From NCBI GenBank assembly GCA_012656075.1, contig JAAKBF010000047.1, positions 124,001 through 188,000 of the forward strand: a stretch of 64,000 nucleotides of DNA, given 5' to 3'. Both the position numbers and the translations under genes were made by a program. Position 1 is the first letter of the stretch; every line of letters starts with the position of its first letter. Shown here piece after piece: positions 33,827 to 44,956 of this stretch. The stretch comes from Phytophthora hibernalis (lineage: Eukaryota; Oomycota; Peronosporomycetes; Peronosporales; Peronosporaceae). The notes under the pieces are model-generated. The model searched no databases, had not been told where the DNA came from, and worked only from the letters and a program-made list of their open reading frames with translations.

Positions 33827-35065
33827 TCAAGTTGTGGTAGTGGCTGTGCTGGAATCCTTCTTGATGAACATGTTGTACACCACAGCCATGATTCCGAGCA
33901 GCAGGACAAGGCAGATCATGTCCATCATGCATTTGTCTGGGCCACGGCCGACCTTCTCTAGGGTCTTTTTCATCTTTTGGTTGACGCTTTCCACTGCACA
34001 GCAAACAGGGTTGAGATTCGATAATTCAGCATGGACTCTCAAGCAGAGTTCGTTCTTACCGTGTGCTTGTGTGGTGTCGATTCTCTCGCTTAGCCCGTCA
34101 ATCATAATAGCTTGCTGCTGGAGTTCCTCATTCAACATCCGTGCCTGCTGGCCTAACTCCTGGACACCAGTTCCAATTTGCTCGATGATGTTGTCCTATT
34201 CCAAGCCAAACCACACAGCAAAAAGTGAGTTGAAAGCCACACATGGATCGGTCCTAAATGCTAGTCGAAATGCTTACGAAGCGCTGGTCATTTTTTGGAT
34301 GTCTGCTAGCATGGCTTGCTGGTCGTCGGTTATCACTTCTCGCTCGATTGGGCCATCTCCACCACCGCCCCCACCAGCACCACCTAAGCCTCCAAAAACT
34401 GGCCCTCCAAGTGGCCCACCAGGTCTTGTCCGGGCTGTGAAGGCACCATTCTCGAACGACCCGATGGGGGCTGCAACGCCACCAGTGTCAAAAGTAGTTT
34501 TGCCTGCTGGAGAGCGGTAGTTTGCCGCTGCAAGCTCTTTGATACGTTCGTACTCGGCCCAGTATTGCGTCACGATCTCCTTGCGCATCGCCAGTTCTTC
34601 AGGTGGGAATTTGCTCTATCGACACGAATGAACAGCGTGTGAGATCAATTCCCCCACCTATCCAGTCAAGATAAGCTGCGTACCTTTTTCTTCTTCATTT
34701 CAAGGTCGTAGCTGGTCGTGAGGTCCTTGATGTCTACTCCGACAAGACGGATCTCCTCTCTGAGCTCCTGCTGCCGTCGAATGGCTTCTCGAGGGTGTTT
34801 GCCTCGCTTCGTGGCCGCCACGTCGTTGTCTTGCAAGGTCTGCAACGCAGCAATACTTCAGTAACTCTCCACACAGGGCAGTTCTCAGATAGAAGTTGCT
34901 GCAACGTACCATCTTCAGATGATGGAGCCTCTCGCCGATCTTGGTCTTGAGCTCGTGGAACTGGTCGCCTTTCTTGTCCTTCTTCTTGCCTTTGCCGTCC
35001 TCTCCGCCCATCTCCTGGTTAATCCTCGACAGCTTGTCCAGCAGTCCATCTAGCTCGCGGTTCAT
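33827..35065 (-). CDS. Qc-type SNARE, SYP7-like syntaxin
   Basis: A tail-anchored SNARE in about five exons. The N-terminus MNRELDGLLDKLSRINQEM and following Lys-rich helices fit the soluble N-terminal domain of SYP7-type syntaxins (REAIRRQQELREEIRLVGVD; FPPEELAMRKEIVTQYW). A Gly/Pro linker precedes the SNARE motif: DNIIEQIGTGVQELGQQARM, AIMIDGLSERIDTTQAH and VESVNQKMKKTLEKV, with Gln at the central zero layer in one frame register. A single C-terminal membrane helix (MMDMICLVLLLGIMAVVYNMF) anchors it, followed by KKDSSTATTTT. SYP7 proteins act in ER, plasma-membrane and endosomal fusion. Introns are 60-100 bases. No frame damage seen. Confidence 0.82.
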
Positions 35066-35411
35066 TATGCGACACTGTAGCCATCTCGTCAGTCCACTTC
35101 AACATCGCCAGCCAATAGGCAACAGGCAACAATGTAGCCATCTAGTCCATACCAAAGCAACTTCTTACAACGATGTTCCTGCCACCACCAACTCCCAATC
35201 GAAGCAGTCGTCTAGCTCTTCTTGGTCCCTCGACAGTTCAAGGCGTTGCTTGTTGTACCTTCCAGACAAGTAAATCGAGCAACGCCACGTCGGACTTGCC
35301 GTAACCGCTCGACATCGTTCCGGCAAAGTACGATTTAGAGTGGTACCTGTTGATTGGCTAATAGCCGACTCAATAGCCAATGGCTATTGAGTGACGTATT
35401 ATAGCTGGTCA
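35066..35411. promoter_or_regulatory. Divergent upstream region (SNARE / ankyrin protein)
   Basis: About 345 bases between opposite start codons. The block AATAGCCAATGGCTATTGAG near 35372 is a short palindrome containing a CCAAT-like core (AGCCAATGG), a possible site for the NF-Y factor. Inference only. Confidence 0.4.
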
Positions 35412-37526
35412 ATGGCGACCATGGACGCTACCGGTAGTGTCGACACTGTGGCGATGGAGAAGGCACAGGCGTTCGCCCACCGCCTCGTGGAGTTTGCAGA
35501 CTGCGATGCATGTCTCAAGTTTTTTAACGAGCGACAAATCGACTTCGACCGGCCCAACGACATGGGCTGGAGCGTCCTCATGAGCGTCTGTGCTTGTGGT
35601 ACGCTGGACATCTGCAGCTCTGCCTCTAGACAATGAAATTTGACGTTGCAATTGTGTTTTTGTTGTTGTTTTGATGCAATTTCAGGACGTGACGACCTCG
35701 TGGGGCTCGTAGCCGACCAAACTTCAGCTGTGGACTGTGCGACGAACACCAACAGGACGACTGTACTGCACCTGACTGCCATGTCCAAGAACGTACGCTT
35801 CCATCCATGGTGTCGCGGTCTGTAGAAGTGATTTTTAAATGGTTGATGTTATGTTTGTGATTAGATTCGGGTGATGGAGGAGCTGGTTGCTACTGCGGAG
35901 AGAAAGCTGAAGCTCCAGAAGATCGTCGACCAACCCAATGCCCACGGAGACACCGGTACGCATTGACGAGTCTGGATAGTGACGTTTGCTAGAGCTAACT
36001 GCTGTGTTAAAACCTCAGCGCTGATGATGGCTTGTGTGGCGAAGAATGTGGTGGCGGTGCAGCTCCTTCTTGAGCTCGGAGCAAGTCTGGGTGTAAGAAA
36101 TGCGAGTGGATTGAACGCTCTCATGTGTGCTGCTCGCGTTGGTGAAGACCCACGACCTGGAGCTCCGAGTATCGACGAGATGATGGAGCGAAGTGCAGCA
36201 ATTGTGAAGCTTTTACTTGCGAATGGAGCAGATGTGAACGCAGTAGAGACAGCCGGCGGCAATACAGCGCTACACTTGGCGGTCCTGAGCGAAAATCTCG
36301 ATGCTGTCGAGTCGTTGCTCAAAAATGCTCCAACGCTCGATATTACATTGAGAAATGCAGCAGATAACACGGCGCTGGACGTGAGTAAGCGCATTTCTGG
36401 AGTGACTTCGGCGCAGATGGAGGATCTATTGATCTTGAAGTGGGCCCAGTATGAGAAAGAGGCAGCACAAATAAGCGCGAAGATGGAGCAGGAGTTGATG
36501 AAACTGGCAGTGAAGGAAGCTGAGGATACATCAGACCGCAGACAACCCTCTACTTCTAAAACTACGAGGAAGAAGAGCAAACAGACCAAGAAAAAGCGAA
36601 GGCGGAGAATATTTCTCAAGTGTTAGCAAACGAGGATTCTGATGTATCTAACAACATGCAGGGCGGCGTAGTTTCTGCTAACAACGAAGAGGTGAAGACC
36701 TCTTCGCCGCTTTCAGCAACGACTGCCCAAGAAGTTTCCGGAACAGATGATCACATGTATGAAGACGACGAAGGCAGCTGGCAAAGTGTTCTCACTAAGA
36801 AAACCCGTGAGTTTGCCTACAAATTCACTGATTGTTTATCATGCCGAGCATTGGTACTAACTTTTGTTCTCCAGGTCGCAAAGAATCCGAGAACGTGAAA
36901 GTTCAGCCTAAGCGGGCCGTGAAAAAGCCTCGCGTAATTCTACTGCTAACAGTAAGAAGAACGCACAAGTACCTTTCAGGACTGCTACCCCACCACAGAC
37001 AATACAACAAGCTGATTCTGGTCTATCAAAACCAGTGTCAAGCCCGCCCAGAGCACCATGGTCAAATCAACCTACCTCAAGTCCGACGAAACCACCCTCA
37101 TCTGTGTCGCCCCGGAGTCAAGTGGCGTCTGAAGAAGATGAAGATCACGCCACTGCGTCGGACATCTCTTACGAAGTGCTGAATGGCAGCTTCCAGCGTA
37201 CCTTTCCCGTTGCAGCAGAATTAGAGATTGATGTGGAAAAATTTCTAATCGCATCATCGGCGAGCGATCGCGAACTTGAGCCTAATGACAGCTTGAGTAT
37301 CTCTCAAGTTGAAGCGCTGCAGGAGGCACACTGGCAAGCATACCATTATCTCAACGAAAAGAAGGTACGGGCTGCGTTGTCACAATTTGAGCATTGCTAT
37401 TCTTCTCGGAGTTGCATCTGACAATGTTTCCCTTCGCTATTACAGATCGAGTTGACGCGGGTGCTCGAAGCCCAGCGGGTGGAGGCGCAGTTTGTCTTAC
37501 AGCAGGAGCTCATGCAATTGAAGTGA
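35412..37526 (+). CDS. Ankyrin-repeat protein with long low-complexity region and C-terminal helix
   Basis: Start MATMDATGSVDTVAMEKAQA. Ankyrin repeats follow across exons: GWSVLMSVCACG, TTVLHLTAMSKN, TALMMACVAKNVVAVQLLLE, NTALHLAVLSENLDAVESLL and NTALDVSKRISG. Then comes a helix (ILKWAQYEKEAAQISAKMEQ), a Lys-rich and Ser/Pro-rich disordered stretch, and a C-terminal helical part (VEALQEAHWQAYHYLNEKK / ELTRVLEAQRVEAQFVLQQE). Two breaks at A5 runs (36588-36592 and about 36921-36925) are each repaired by one extra base, which joins neighbouring low-complexity frames smoothly. Introns are short. Partner and role unknown. Confidence 0.72.
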
Positions 37527-37564
37527 TCGCAGAGTACCACATTTTTGTGATGCAGGCGTCGCGC

Positions 37565-38996
37565 TTAGCCCAGCTCCAATGTTTTGCTGAACTCTGCTTC
37601 TGTAAATGAAAGCATCTTGGCAGCCTGTCACCAACAGAAGAAATAGACGTGTCAAGTACTGTTTATCATGGGCTTTTCGGATTCGGTAAAACAGACCTCC
37701 ATGTGGATTCGCTGGCGTTTGAGCAGGTCAATGAGCTTCATTTGCTTTTTGAAAGCTGCCAACAGCTCGCCCTACACGAAAGCAAAGCTTGATGAGCGCA
37801 ACGAAAGACAGAAGATGGTATCAGTGACGGAGAACTTTGACCTTCTGCTTATCGAGCCTCTTGTTGTCGCGGATGACCTGGTCATACTCGGCTTTGGTGA
37901 CCATTTGCTCACCGTGATTCTTCTTTTCGTCCTGGAGCTGCGCTTTCACCTTCTCGAGCTCTTCCAGTGCGCGGTTGAGACGAACCTGCGAACAGATTAT
38001 TATTCTATGCGAGTCGTCTTGGTAGATAACTGCGTTGGTGACGTACATCTTTCGATCGAAATTGCTGTGAAGCCAGCTTCTCAGCCCGTTGGGTCTCTTC
38101 GGCGCGTGTTTGAGCTGCTGCTAGCTGGCCTTCCAGAATCCGTTGTTTGTCCTCCTGCGCCACACTGAACAACACGTAAGCGACCAAAGAACGTCACAAC
38201 GCTGGCATCTCGAGATACCGACGTACGAGAGCTCGCGTTGCTTTTCGAGGAGCAGTTGAGTCTGCTGGGTTTTCTTGTTAAGTGCTGCATTTTCTGCGTT
38301 GAGAGTTTCAATCTCCGCCTTGAACGAGCTTTGTGCTGCTTGCTACGGTAGATAACAACAAAGATGAACAACAGAAGAAACGATGACGATTCTCCAATGC
38401 AAAACGAACCAAGTTCTCTGCCCGAGCCACAGCTGCGTCTGCTTCATCCTGCAGTACTCGAAGACGCGCTTTCTGGTATCGAACGGTGGACTCGAGACCG
38501 AGACCCTCAGGGGAGCTGTCTCGAACAGGATTGGCATCATCTGGAGTACCACCGCCACTCTTTGTCTTGCTGTCTTGAGGCGAACCTTCAACCGATTTCG
38601 TCTCTTGTTTTCGGCGTTGAGATCGTTTTGCTGAATTTTTCTCGAAGATACTTTCTCTTTGCTCTCACTTTTGGCAAGATGACGTCTCGCCTCTTTCAAG
38701 TCTTGGGAACCTAAAGAGTCGATCGACGCACTCAACGCAATCTCCAAACTCCTTTTCGGGTCACTTTGTTGGTCATCATCGTCACTGTGCACGCGACTGG
38801 CTTTTCGGACTGGAGATTCCACTTGAGGCGAAGAGGATCGAGTTCCACGTAACGAAGTCGTCGAAGACGAAGGCGAAGGTCTGCTGGTGGAACTCAATTG
38901 CCGCTCTCGACGTCGCTCGATAGCTTCTACCTGCTGATTCAACTCTTGATTCTGTCTCTGCAGAGCTTCCTGCCGAGCAGCCAGACCTTCGTCCAT
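37565..38996 (-). CDS. TEX9: TEX9-like coiled-coil protein
   Basis: The C-terminal half matches the TEX9 family closely: VRLNRALEELEKVKAQLQDE, then KRLDKQK / GELLAAFKKQMKLIDLLKRQ and, after a short intron (about 37622-37703), AAKMLSFTEAEFSKTLELG. The N-terminus (MDEGLAARQEALQRQNQELN) is a Ser-rich coiled coil. One intron appears to use the unusual donor GTCAAA (about 37835). A frame change at a T5 run (38636-38640, plus strand) is repaired by one base, giving NSAKRSQRRKQETKS. TEX9 genes track with cilia and flagella across eukaryotes; oomycete zoospores are flagellated, so a flagellar role is a reasonable inference. Exact function is unknown. Confidence 0.85.
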
Positions 38997-39149
38997 TGAT
39001 AATTGAAAAATATGCGCGACTCGTCAAATGTGTTGCAGACGTTGAAGTGACATTATGAATCCATTTCTCTTCCAAATTTAGAGCTGATGATTATGAATCC
39101 ATTTACCCCTTCCAGATTTAGAATTCTAAAATTAAGAATCGAATCGACA
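38997..39149. promoter_or_regulatory. Short divergent promoter with a near-duplicate block
   Basis: Only 153 bases separate the TEX9-like and HemK starts. Inside, ATTATGAATCCATTTCTCTTCCAAATTTAGA (about 39051) is followed about 40 bases later by a near-copy, ATTATGAATCCATTTACCCC..CCAGATTTAGA. The duplicated block probably marks promoter elements, or is a recent slip duplication. Confidence 0.5.
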
Positions 39150-40266
39150 ATGCTCCGGTGCAGCTCTCTCTGCGTCTCTGCAGCTTCCCAACGTCGCGTA
39201 CGAAGCCTCCAGACTGTGGCTGATGCATTACAAGCGACTCGCAAGCGTCTGAGCGGCTCCCAATCGGCTCCGAATGACGCAAAGGCGCTCGTGGCCAACG
39301 CTCTACAGCCGCCACTGGGTACCAGCAATGAGCTCTTCTTCCATAGTGACCGCAAATTGACGGACGACGAAGCGACCATACTGAAACGCAGTGTAGAACG
39401 TCGACTCGAGGGCGAACCGCTGGCGTATGTCCTTAAACGGAGGGAGTTTTGGTCTCTGGACTTTACAGTGACCCAAGACACACTCATCCCTCGAAGCGAC
39501 AGTGAGGTTTTAATCGAGACTTTGGTGGTGGGTGGAAGCATTTTTGGTTTTTTAGGTTATGAAACCTAACTTTTGACTGACACGAGCAGGAGCAATTCGA
39601 TCACGAGACACCACTGCAGATTCTGGATATCGGGACGGGATCCGGTTGTTTGTTGTTATCGGCGTTGTCAGAGTTCCCCAAGCCACTGGAATGGGGATTG
39701 ATATTTCTCCAGGAGCTCTTGCTGTTGCTGAGCAGAATTCCCGTTCGAACAAGTTAGAAAAGCGGACAGAGTTTCGACTGCGAGATCTGCAGACGTTGAC
39801 TGAAATTCGAGAGGAGGACGAGTTTTACCAACGCTTTGACGTGATTTTGTGCAACCCGCCGTACATTCCTACTCGGGAGCTTGATCTTGTGGGAACGGAT
39901 GTGCTCGAGTATGAACCGCACCTCGCACTGTTTTCAGACGGCGGACCGACAAGTGAATTCACGGGAACGGATCCGCAGGGACTGCGTATGTATCGACTAT
40001 TACGCGAGAGCGTTGGCAACTTGTTCAAAAATGACAGTGTAACGGAAGCAGGAACCCATCATTTGGAAAATAATTTGCAATCGAGCGCCGTAAAGCGCTG
40101 CTTACTTGTGGAGATTGGGTCAGAGGACCAGGCAAGAGCAGTCAAGGAGTTGTTCTCCAACACTGCCGCGGCAGGAAGTTTACGAAATGAGTCGAGCCTG
40201 CGCTTCGAGCGTTTCCTGTTTGATACAGGCGGAATATATCGTGGATTGCTCTTTGTTGCCCCATGA
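39150..40266 (+). CDS. HemK/PrmC-type peptide release factor glutamine methyltransferase
   Basis: Two exons, 39150-39524 and 39590-40266. PrmC enzymes methylate the Gln of the GGQ motif in release factors; a mitochondrial copy is normal in eukaryotes. The N-terminal helical domain contains KRREFWSLDFTVTQDTLIPR, motif I is ILDIGTGSGCLLLSAL and the catalytic motif is CNPPYIP. The end of the domain reads FDTGGIYRGLLFV. The start MLRCSSLCVSAASQRRVRSL looks like a mitochondrial presequence. One base is missing at 39682-39684 (after EFPK), repaired by a single G; ATGMGIDISPGALAVAEQN then continues the fold. Confidence 0.88.
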
Positions 40267-40739
40267 CTTGCAACTGATCAAACTCTGGAAATCGAGTATC
40301 TGCGGATAGAGCAAATAGAAGGACCAATCCTTTGAATACCTGTGTCACTGTTTTCACGAAAATGCGCCTCATGGTCAGGAGCAAACTGCCATCTACAAGC
40401 GAAATATTTTGTCGACGGGGACTACAAGCGTGGATGGGTTTGCTAGATTCGAATTGTTTGAGCATCGAACCCGCACCTTTATCATCTAACCCACCACCAA
40501 ATTTTCTTGTGTGCCAACATATTAACCGGAGTCGGACACCTCCGCATGGATATGAAGCCCATCAAGAGATGTACAAGTAGAATCGTAGGCAACACGACAC
40601 GAAGCTCTGTCGCTGGTAGCAACCTCCCCGCAGATCTACATGTACTATGTAGACATATTTCACTGTACGAAGCGTTGTTAGGTTCTCTTCTTCAGGCGTT
40701 CACACATGACGTCCGAAACGCGGCAGCTATTAGACCTGT
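40267..40739. other. Intergenic region
   Basis: Between HemK and the NADPH-oxidase duplicate. No gene or RNA recognised. Confidence 0.4.
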
Positions 40740-41760
40740 TTGAATTGCAGTGAAGTTGTCACTGCTGGTCACCTTGATCAAACTCATCGTGATCAGCGTA
40801 GCAAATGGTGCACCGCCGGAGCGGAGACCGTACCACTGCACTCCATCCATCAGATGGTGTGGCACCATCTTCAATCGTCCGAGAGCCGCTTTTCTTTTGT
40901 CGTCGTCAGACTCAGCTACCACACCCGCGAAGACGCTTTTGAATTCGCCGAACGTCATCTTGTCATGTTGGCGACACTGATCAAACACTTTGTCAACGGC
41001 CGCGTCGTAGTCAAATGCACCGAGAAACTCGACGCCGTTGGCTGCGAAAGTGGCCTCTACAAACGCCCGCACGCCTTCTTTAGAAAGCACGCCTCGATTC
41101 TCCACGTCGAACATTTCGAAGAGGAATCTGCACTTTTCATCGTCTTCTAGTCCAGACATCCGTACAGCGTCGACTATCATGGCGACAGATTCACGAGGTA
41201 ATGGGATAAAGGACATCGATGGTCTCCACTCGCCATCATGGTTGCCATTTGTGTTGCGTTTGATGGCGAGCCGTGAAGTATTGAAAGCTTGTGCGTAGAA
41301 TGGTAGTTGTCGATTGGCACAGTCGTCAGGGCCAACCGAGAAACCATTACTCGTGCCACTCGACAGTGAGCTTTTCCACAACTTGTCTTTGAGCTCGTAC
41401 AATTCGGACTTGTTCATCTCGCGGTCATCATCGATATGTTTGACAGTGAAGGGTGAAAGCTCAAGTTTAAGGCAGAATGACTGGGCAAGAAACTCGAGTC
41501 GCTGGTGTTCAGGATTCGGGAGTTTGCGAGTTCACCGATGATGGTTTGTGTGTCCGTCAGTCCGAGGATAGCAACAAGGGAACTGTTTCTCGTCGAGGCT
41601 CTACTTGACGCAGGTGTTGGCGAACAAGTGACCCCAACAGCTTCGGCATTGGTAGAGCCACGGGCAGCTTCTGCGCCAACTTCTTCTCGACGTGATTGCC
41701 TTGGTTATGAGGACGAGTACACCCCACGGGTGTGTTACTCTCCAAGATAGCGTAGTCTGT
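40740..41760 (-). pseudogene. N-terminal fragment of a duplicated NADPH oxidase
   Basis: The fragment shares its N-terminal part with the NADPH oxidase downstream: NKSELYELKDKLW and then AFNTSRL..PLPRESVAMIVDAVRMSGLE and the EF-hand region. Bases 40871-41198 align with 43931-44258 with a constant offset and, by my count, 11 mismatches and no gap. Most changes are silent. The sequence departs from the oxidase after AALGRL, before the first membrane helix, and the upstream part (41557-41745, ESNTPVGCTRPHNQG) is only loosely similar to the parent. No haem or flavin domain follows, so this copy cannot be an oxidase. Confidence 0.85.
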
Positions 41761-41798
41761 CTTGATGGAAGAGGTCAGCGTGCTGGGATCTGCCTAGC

Positions 41799-41834
41799 TC
41801 CGATGGGAGAATCTCCGATGGGAGAATCTCCGAT
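41799..41834. repeat. 15-base tandem repeat, just over two copies
   Basis: CCGATGGGAGAATCT is repeated in tandem (41800-41830, third partial copy to about 41835). It lies between the two oppositely oriented oxidase fragments, near the rearrangement junction. Confidence 0.7.
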
Positions 41835-41914
41835 GAAGCGTTCTTGGTCACCATATTCACTGTCAGCTACAAGTCGCCTTCACGATAGGTGTCGAAATTG
41901 GGGGCGGTGTCTTG

Positions 41915-42056
41915 ATGCAGTAGCAGAGACGCAGACTGAAAGGAGCGTCGTACACAATAACGAAGTGGGTGGTCGATTCCGCAAGTACAAGACAGAGATT
42001 TTCTGGCTTACGTTGTACTTCCTGCTGATGGTTGGCGTGTTCATCGCCAAGGCTTG
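41915..42056 (+). pseudogene. Inverted NADPH-oxidase fragment (first membrane helix)
   Basis: On the plus strand, opposite to the parent gene, the frame reads AVAETQTERSVVHNNEVGGR, then RKYKTEIFWLTLYFLLMVGV FIAKA. The parent has the same sequence at about 43920-43775, except that seven codons (WYRTKKF-type segment) are missing here. Apart from that deletion and one silent base it looks identical. It continues for about 20 unrelated codons and stops. It is therefore part of the same duplication, but flipped relative to the N-terminal fragment. Confidence 0.85.
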
Positions 42057-42206
42057 GTCCAAGCATCTTCATCAGAAAATCCGTGGCCAAGCGATTAATG
42101 CTGATGAATATTGATGATGTTCTACTGTACTCAAACCATGAAAACCGCAAAACCCATGTTCTGTTTGACTACATTACCAAACTCTTAACAAATACTTGTA
42201 TGACAC

Positions 42207-44956
42207 CTAAAAGTTCTCGCTGTGGAAGTCAAACTCCACATCGGGTGTCTGCCGAACTTTTGCTTGATTCAGCAGTGTGCACTGCTCGTCGATGATGTTA
42301 CCCAGCGACTTGGGGCCGCAGAAAAATACGCCAATCTCCTCGCGCTCATCAACATCGCCACTGATCGGCTCTAGAAGTCGATGGTTCTGGGCCACCCGCG
42401 TAAATTCGGCGTTCCAGTCGGGTCGACCGAAGTGTGTTCGTTGCTTGGTCTGCAGACCAGAGATGATATCCTGTCCTTCGGTGGTGTGAATGAAATTCTG
42501 TAAAGCCTTCAACGGAGCGATCATTGCATTGCTCTTTACGGACGAGAAGAAGTTGTGAATCTCCAGACGGTTCTCCGTGTCCATCTCACTGAGCTGGTTC
42601 ATGGTGTTGGTGAACCACGTCAGTGACTCCTGCTCGCGGGTGACCCAGTAAAAGTAGATTTTACGAAGCTGGAAGTTGGGCGGGAAACGAACGTGTCCGC
42701 AGTGAGGACACCGATAGCTTTCCCACTGGTGCATGATACTCCGCAGAATCGACGCAAATGGAGTCACGCCGATGCCCGCGCCGATCAAAACGATCTCACG
42801 GTACCGAGCGTAGTCCTGCGCAGGGGCCCCCATGGGACCGTCCACGTTGATAATTGGGTATGGAGATCTCATCGAGCTCCCTTGGTCCTCGACTCCGGAG
42901 GCTTCGTGCTGCTTCTGTAGCAGTTCTAAGTGTTTGTAGAGAGCACCAGTCCAATCACCTGCTTTCTGGATATGAAGGCTCAGGAACTTGTCTTCCGGTG
43001 CCGATGAGACGGTAAACGGATGCCACTCGAACTTGGAAATCACAGGCACGTTCACAAACACGTACATTCCCGGCAGAAAGCGTTGCCTTCTTGAAAACGA
43101 TTTCGGCTTCCTCATGAAAATCGCCACCGCCTCCTTCGAGAGCTGCACCTGCGCGATCCTGGTTTGGCCGCCGAACATCTGAGTCATCCGATAGCGTTTT
43201 TCGAGCAGGTAAATAACCACAGGAGGCAAGACCCAGTACTGTGCCTGCGGAGCCGCCATCCAGCGAGCGAAGCCGTGGAACGCCATCAACACCACGAACG
43301 GGATGAACAGCATATGCGAAACCCAAAACATGTTGAATTTCCCGCGGCGAACCTTCTCGAGGCACAGGGGAGCGGCAATCGCGGCGCAAATGAGCATGAC
43401 CACTCCAGTCCAGATCGGAAGGCGGAGAGCAAACAGAAACAAATTCTCATCGCGCACGAACGTCAGGTGGTGATACCGAGATGCTTGCCAAACCGTCTCC
43501 GTCACCGTGCGAACGTAGATCACAATAGCCAACCACGCCGCTGTGTGACCGAGAGACGCGATCAACAGCACCACGCCACAGATTTTGTGAAACTCGATGT
43601 GGTTGTCGATAGGGAGATAGTTGACAATTACCGGAAGCGTTCGTAGCCCCGTCACAAAATTCCTGCACATCGGCAGCAAGACGAACATGGTGTTCACGAG
43701 GCAGATCTCGGCAAAACCCTTTGCGATACGAGGACAGTTCCCCACGGCTGGGTCGATAGGAAACCGCGAAGCCTTGGCGATGAACACGCCAACCATCAGC
43801 AGGAAGTACAACGTAAGCCAGAAAATCTCTGTCTTGTACTTGCGGCAGAACTTCTTCGTGCGGTACCATCGACCACCCACTTCATTATTGTGTACGACGC
43901 TCCTTTCAGTCTGCGTCTCTGCTACTGCACTCAATCGTCCGAGAGCCGCTTTTCTTTTGTCGTCGTCAGACTCAGCTACCACACCCGCGAAGACGCTTTT
44001 GAATTCGCCGAACGTCATCTTGTCATGTTGGCGACACTGATCAAACACCTTGTCAACGACCGCGTCGTAGTCAAATGCACCGAGAAACTCGACGCCGTTG
44101 GCAGCGAAAGTGGCCTCTACAAACGCCCGCACGCCTTCTTTCGAAAGCACGCCTCGGTGCTCCACGTCGAACATTTCAAAGAGGAATCTGCACTTTTCAT
44201 CGTCTTCAAGTCCAGACATCCGTACTGCATCGACCATCATGGCGACAGATTCACGAGGCAGCGGCATATAAGCCATCGAGGATCGTGATGGCTCGTCATA
44301 CCCCAACGGTGCAGCTTCCTCACATTGCTGAATGGTAATGCGTGAAGTGTTGAAGTTTTGAGTGAAAAACGAGAGTTGTCCCGGAGCTAGCGGGTTTCCA
44401 CAGTCCTCTGAATTCACCCGCTGGCGCCAAAATAATGGCTCGGTCGACTGGATATCGAAGCCTTCCACAGTTGGTCCTTGAGCTCATACAATTCCGACTT
44501 GTTCAGCTGCCGACTTGGTCGCGACGACATCGACAGGTGGAAGCTCATGTTGAGAACTGAGTTGCTTGGCATGAAACTTGACCGACTACCGTTCAGGCCA
44601 CCACCAACTCTGGAATTCCCAAACCGACAATTGCCGAGTGCTTTCTTCACGTGTCCAGATCCACCGAGCATAGCGACAACCGAGCTCCTTTTCGCTTGAG
44701 TGTCGATGTATCGTGGTGGTGAGTGCACTACAGGACGGATGATCTTGGGCACAGGTAGAGCGGACGGTAGTTTTCTCCTAGCCTTCTTGTCGTAGTGTTC
44801 TTGGCGGTGGAACTGCGAACACTCCACGGGCGTGTTGCTCTCTAGAATGGCAAACTCCGAATTGATCACTGGTGTCGGTGTGTTGGTGTTGCTAGCGGGC
44901 ACGGTGGACTCAGCAGCCAGCCTCTCCAATTCTCTGGACGGGTGTTTACTTACCAT
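42207..44956 (-). CDS. NADPH oxidase (respiratory burst oxidase) with EF-hand
   Basis: About 915 residues on the minus strand. A long Ser-rich N-terminus comes first, then a degenerate EF-hand (FEMFDVEHRGVLSKEG), then six or more membrane helices. The two haem-binding pairs are visible: FHKICGVVLLIASLGH (His-x13-His) and SHMLFIPFVVLMAFH (His-x12-His). FAD binding is at EWHPFTVSS and NADPH binding at VLIGAGIGVTPFASIL, with FFCGP near the end. NOX enzymes pass electrons across the membrane to oxygen, making superoxide. A C-x2-C-H insert (YRCPHCGHVRFP) sits in the NADPH lobe. One G seems missing at 44417-44419: SASG then VNSEDCGNPLAPGQ continues the paralog-like sequence. Calcium control via the EF-hand is inference. 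Confidence 0.93.
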
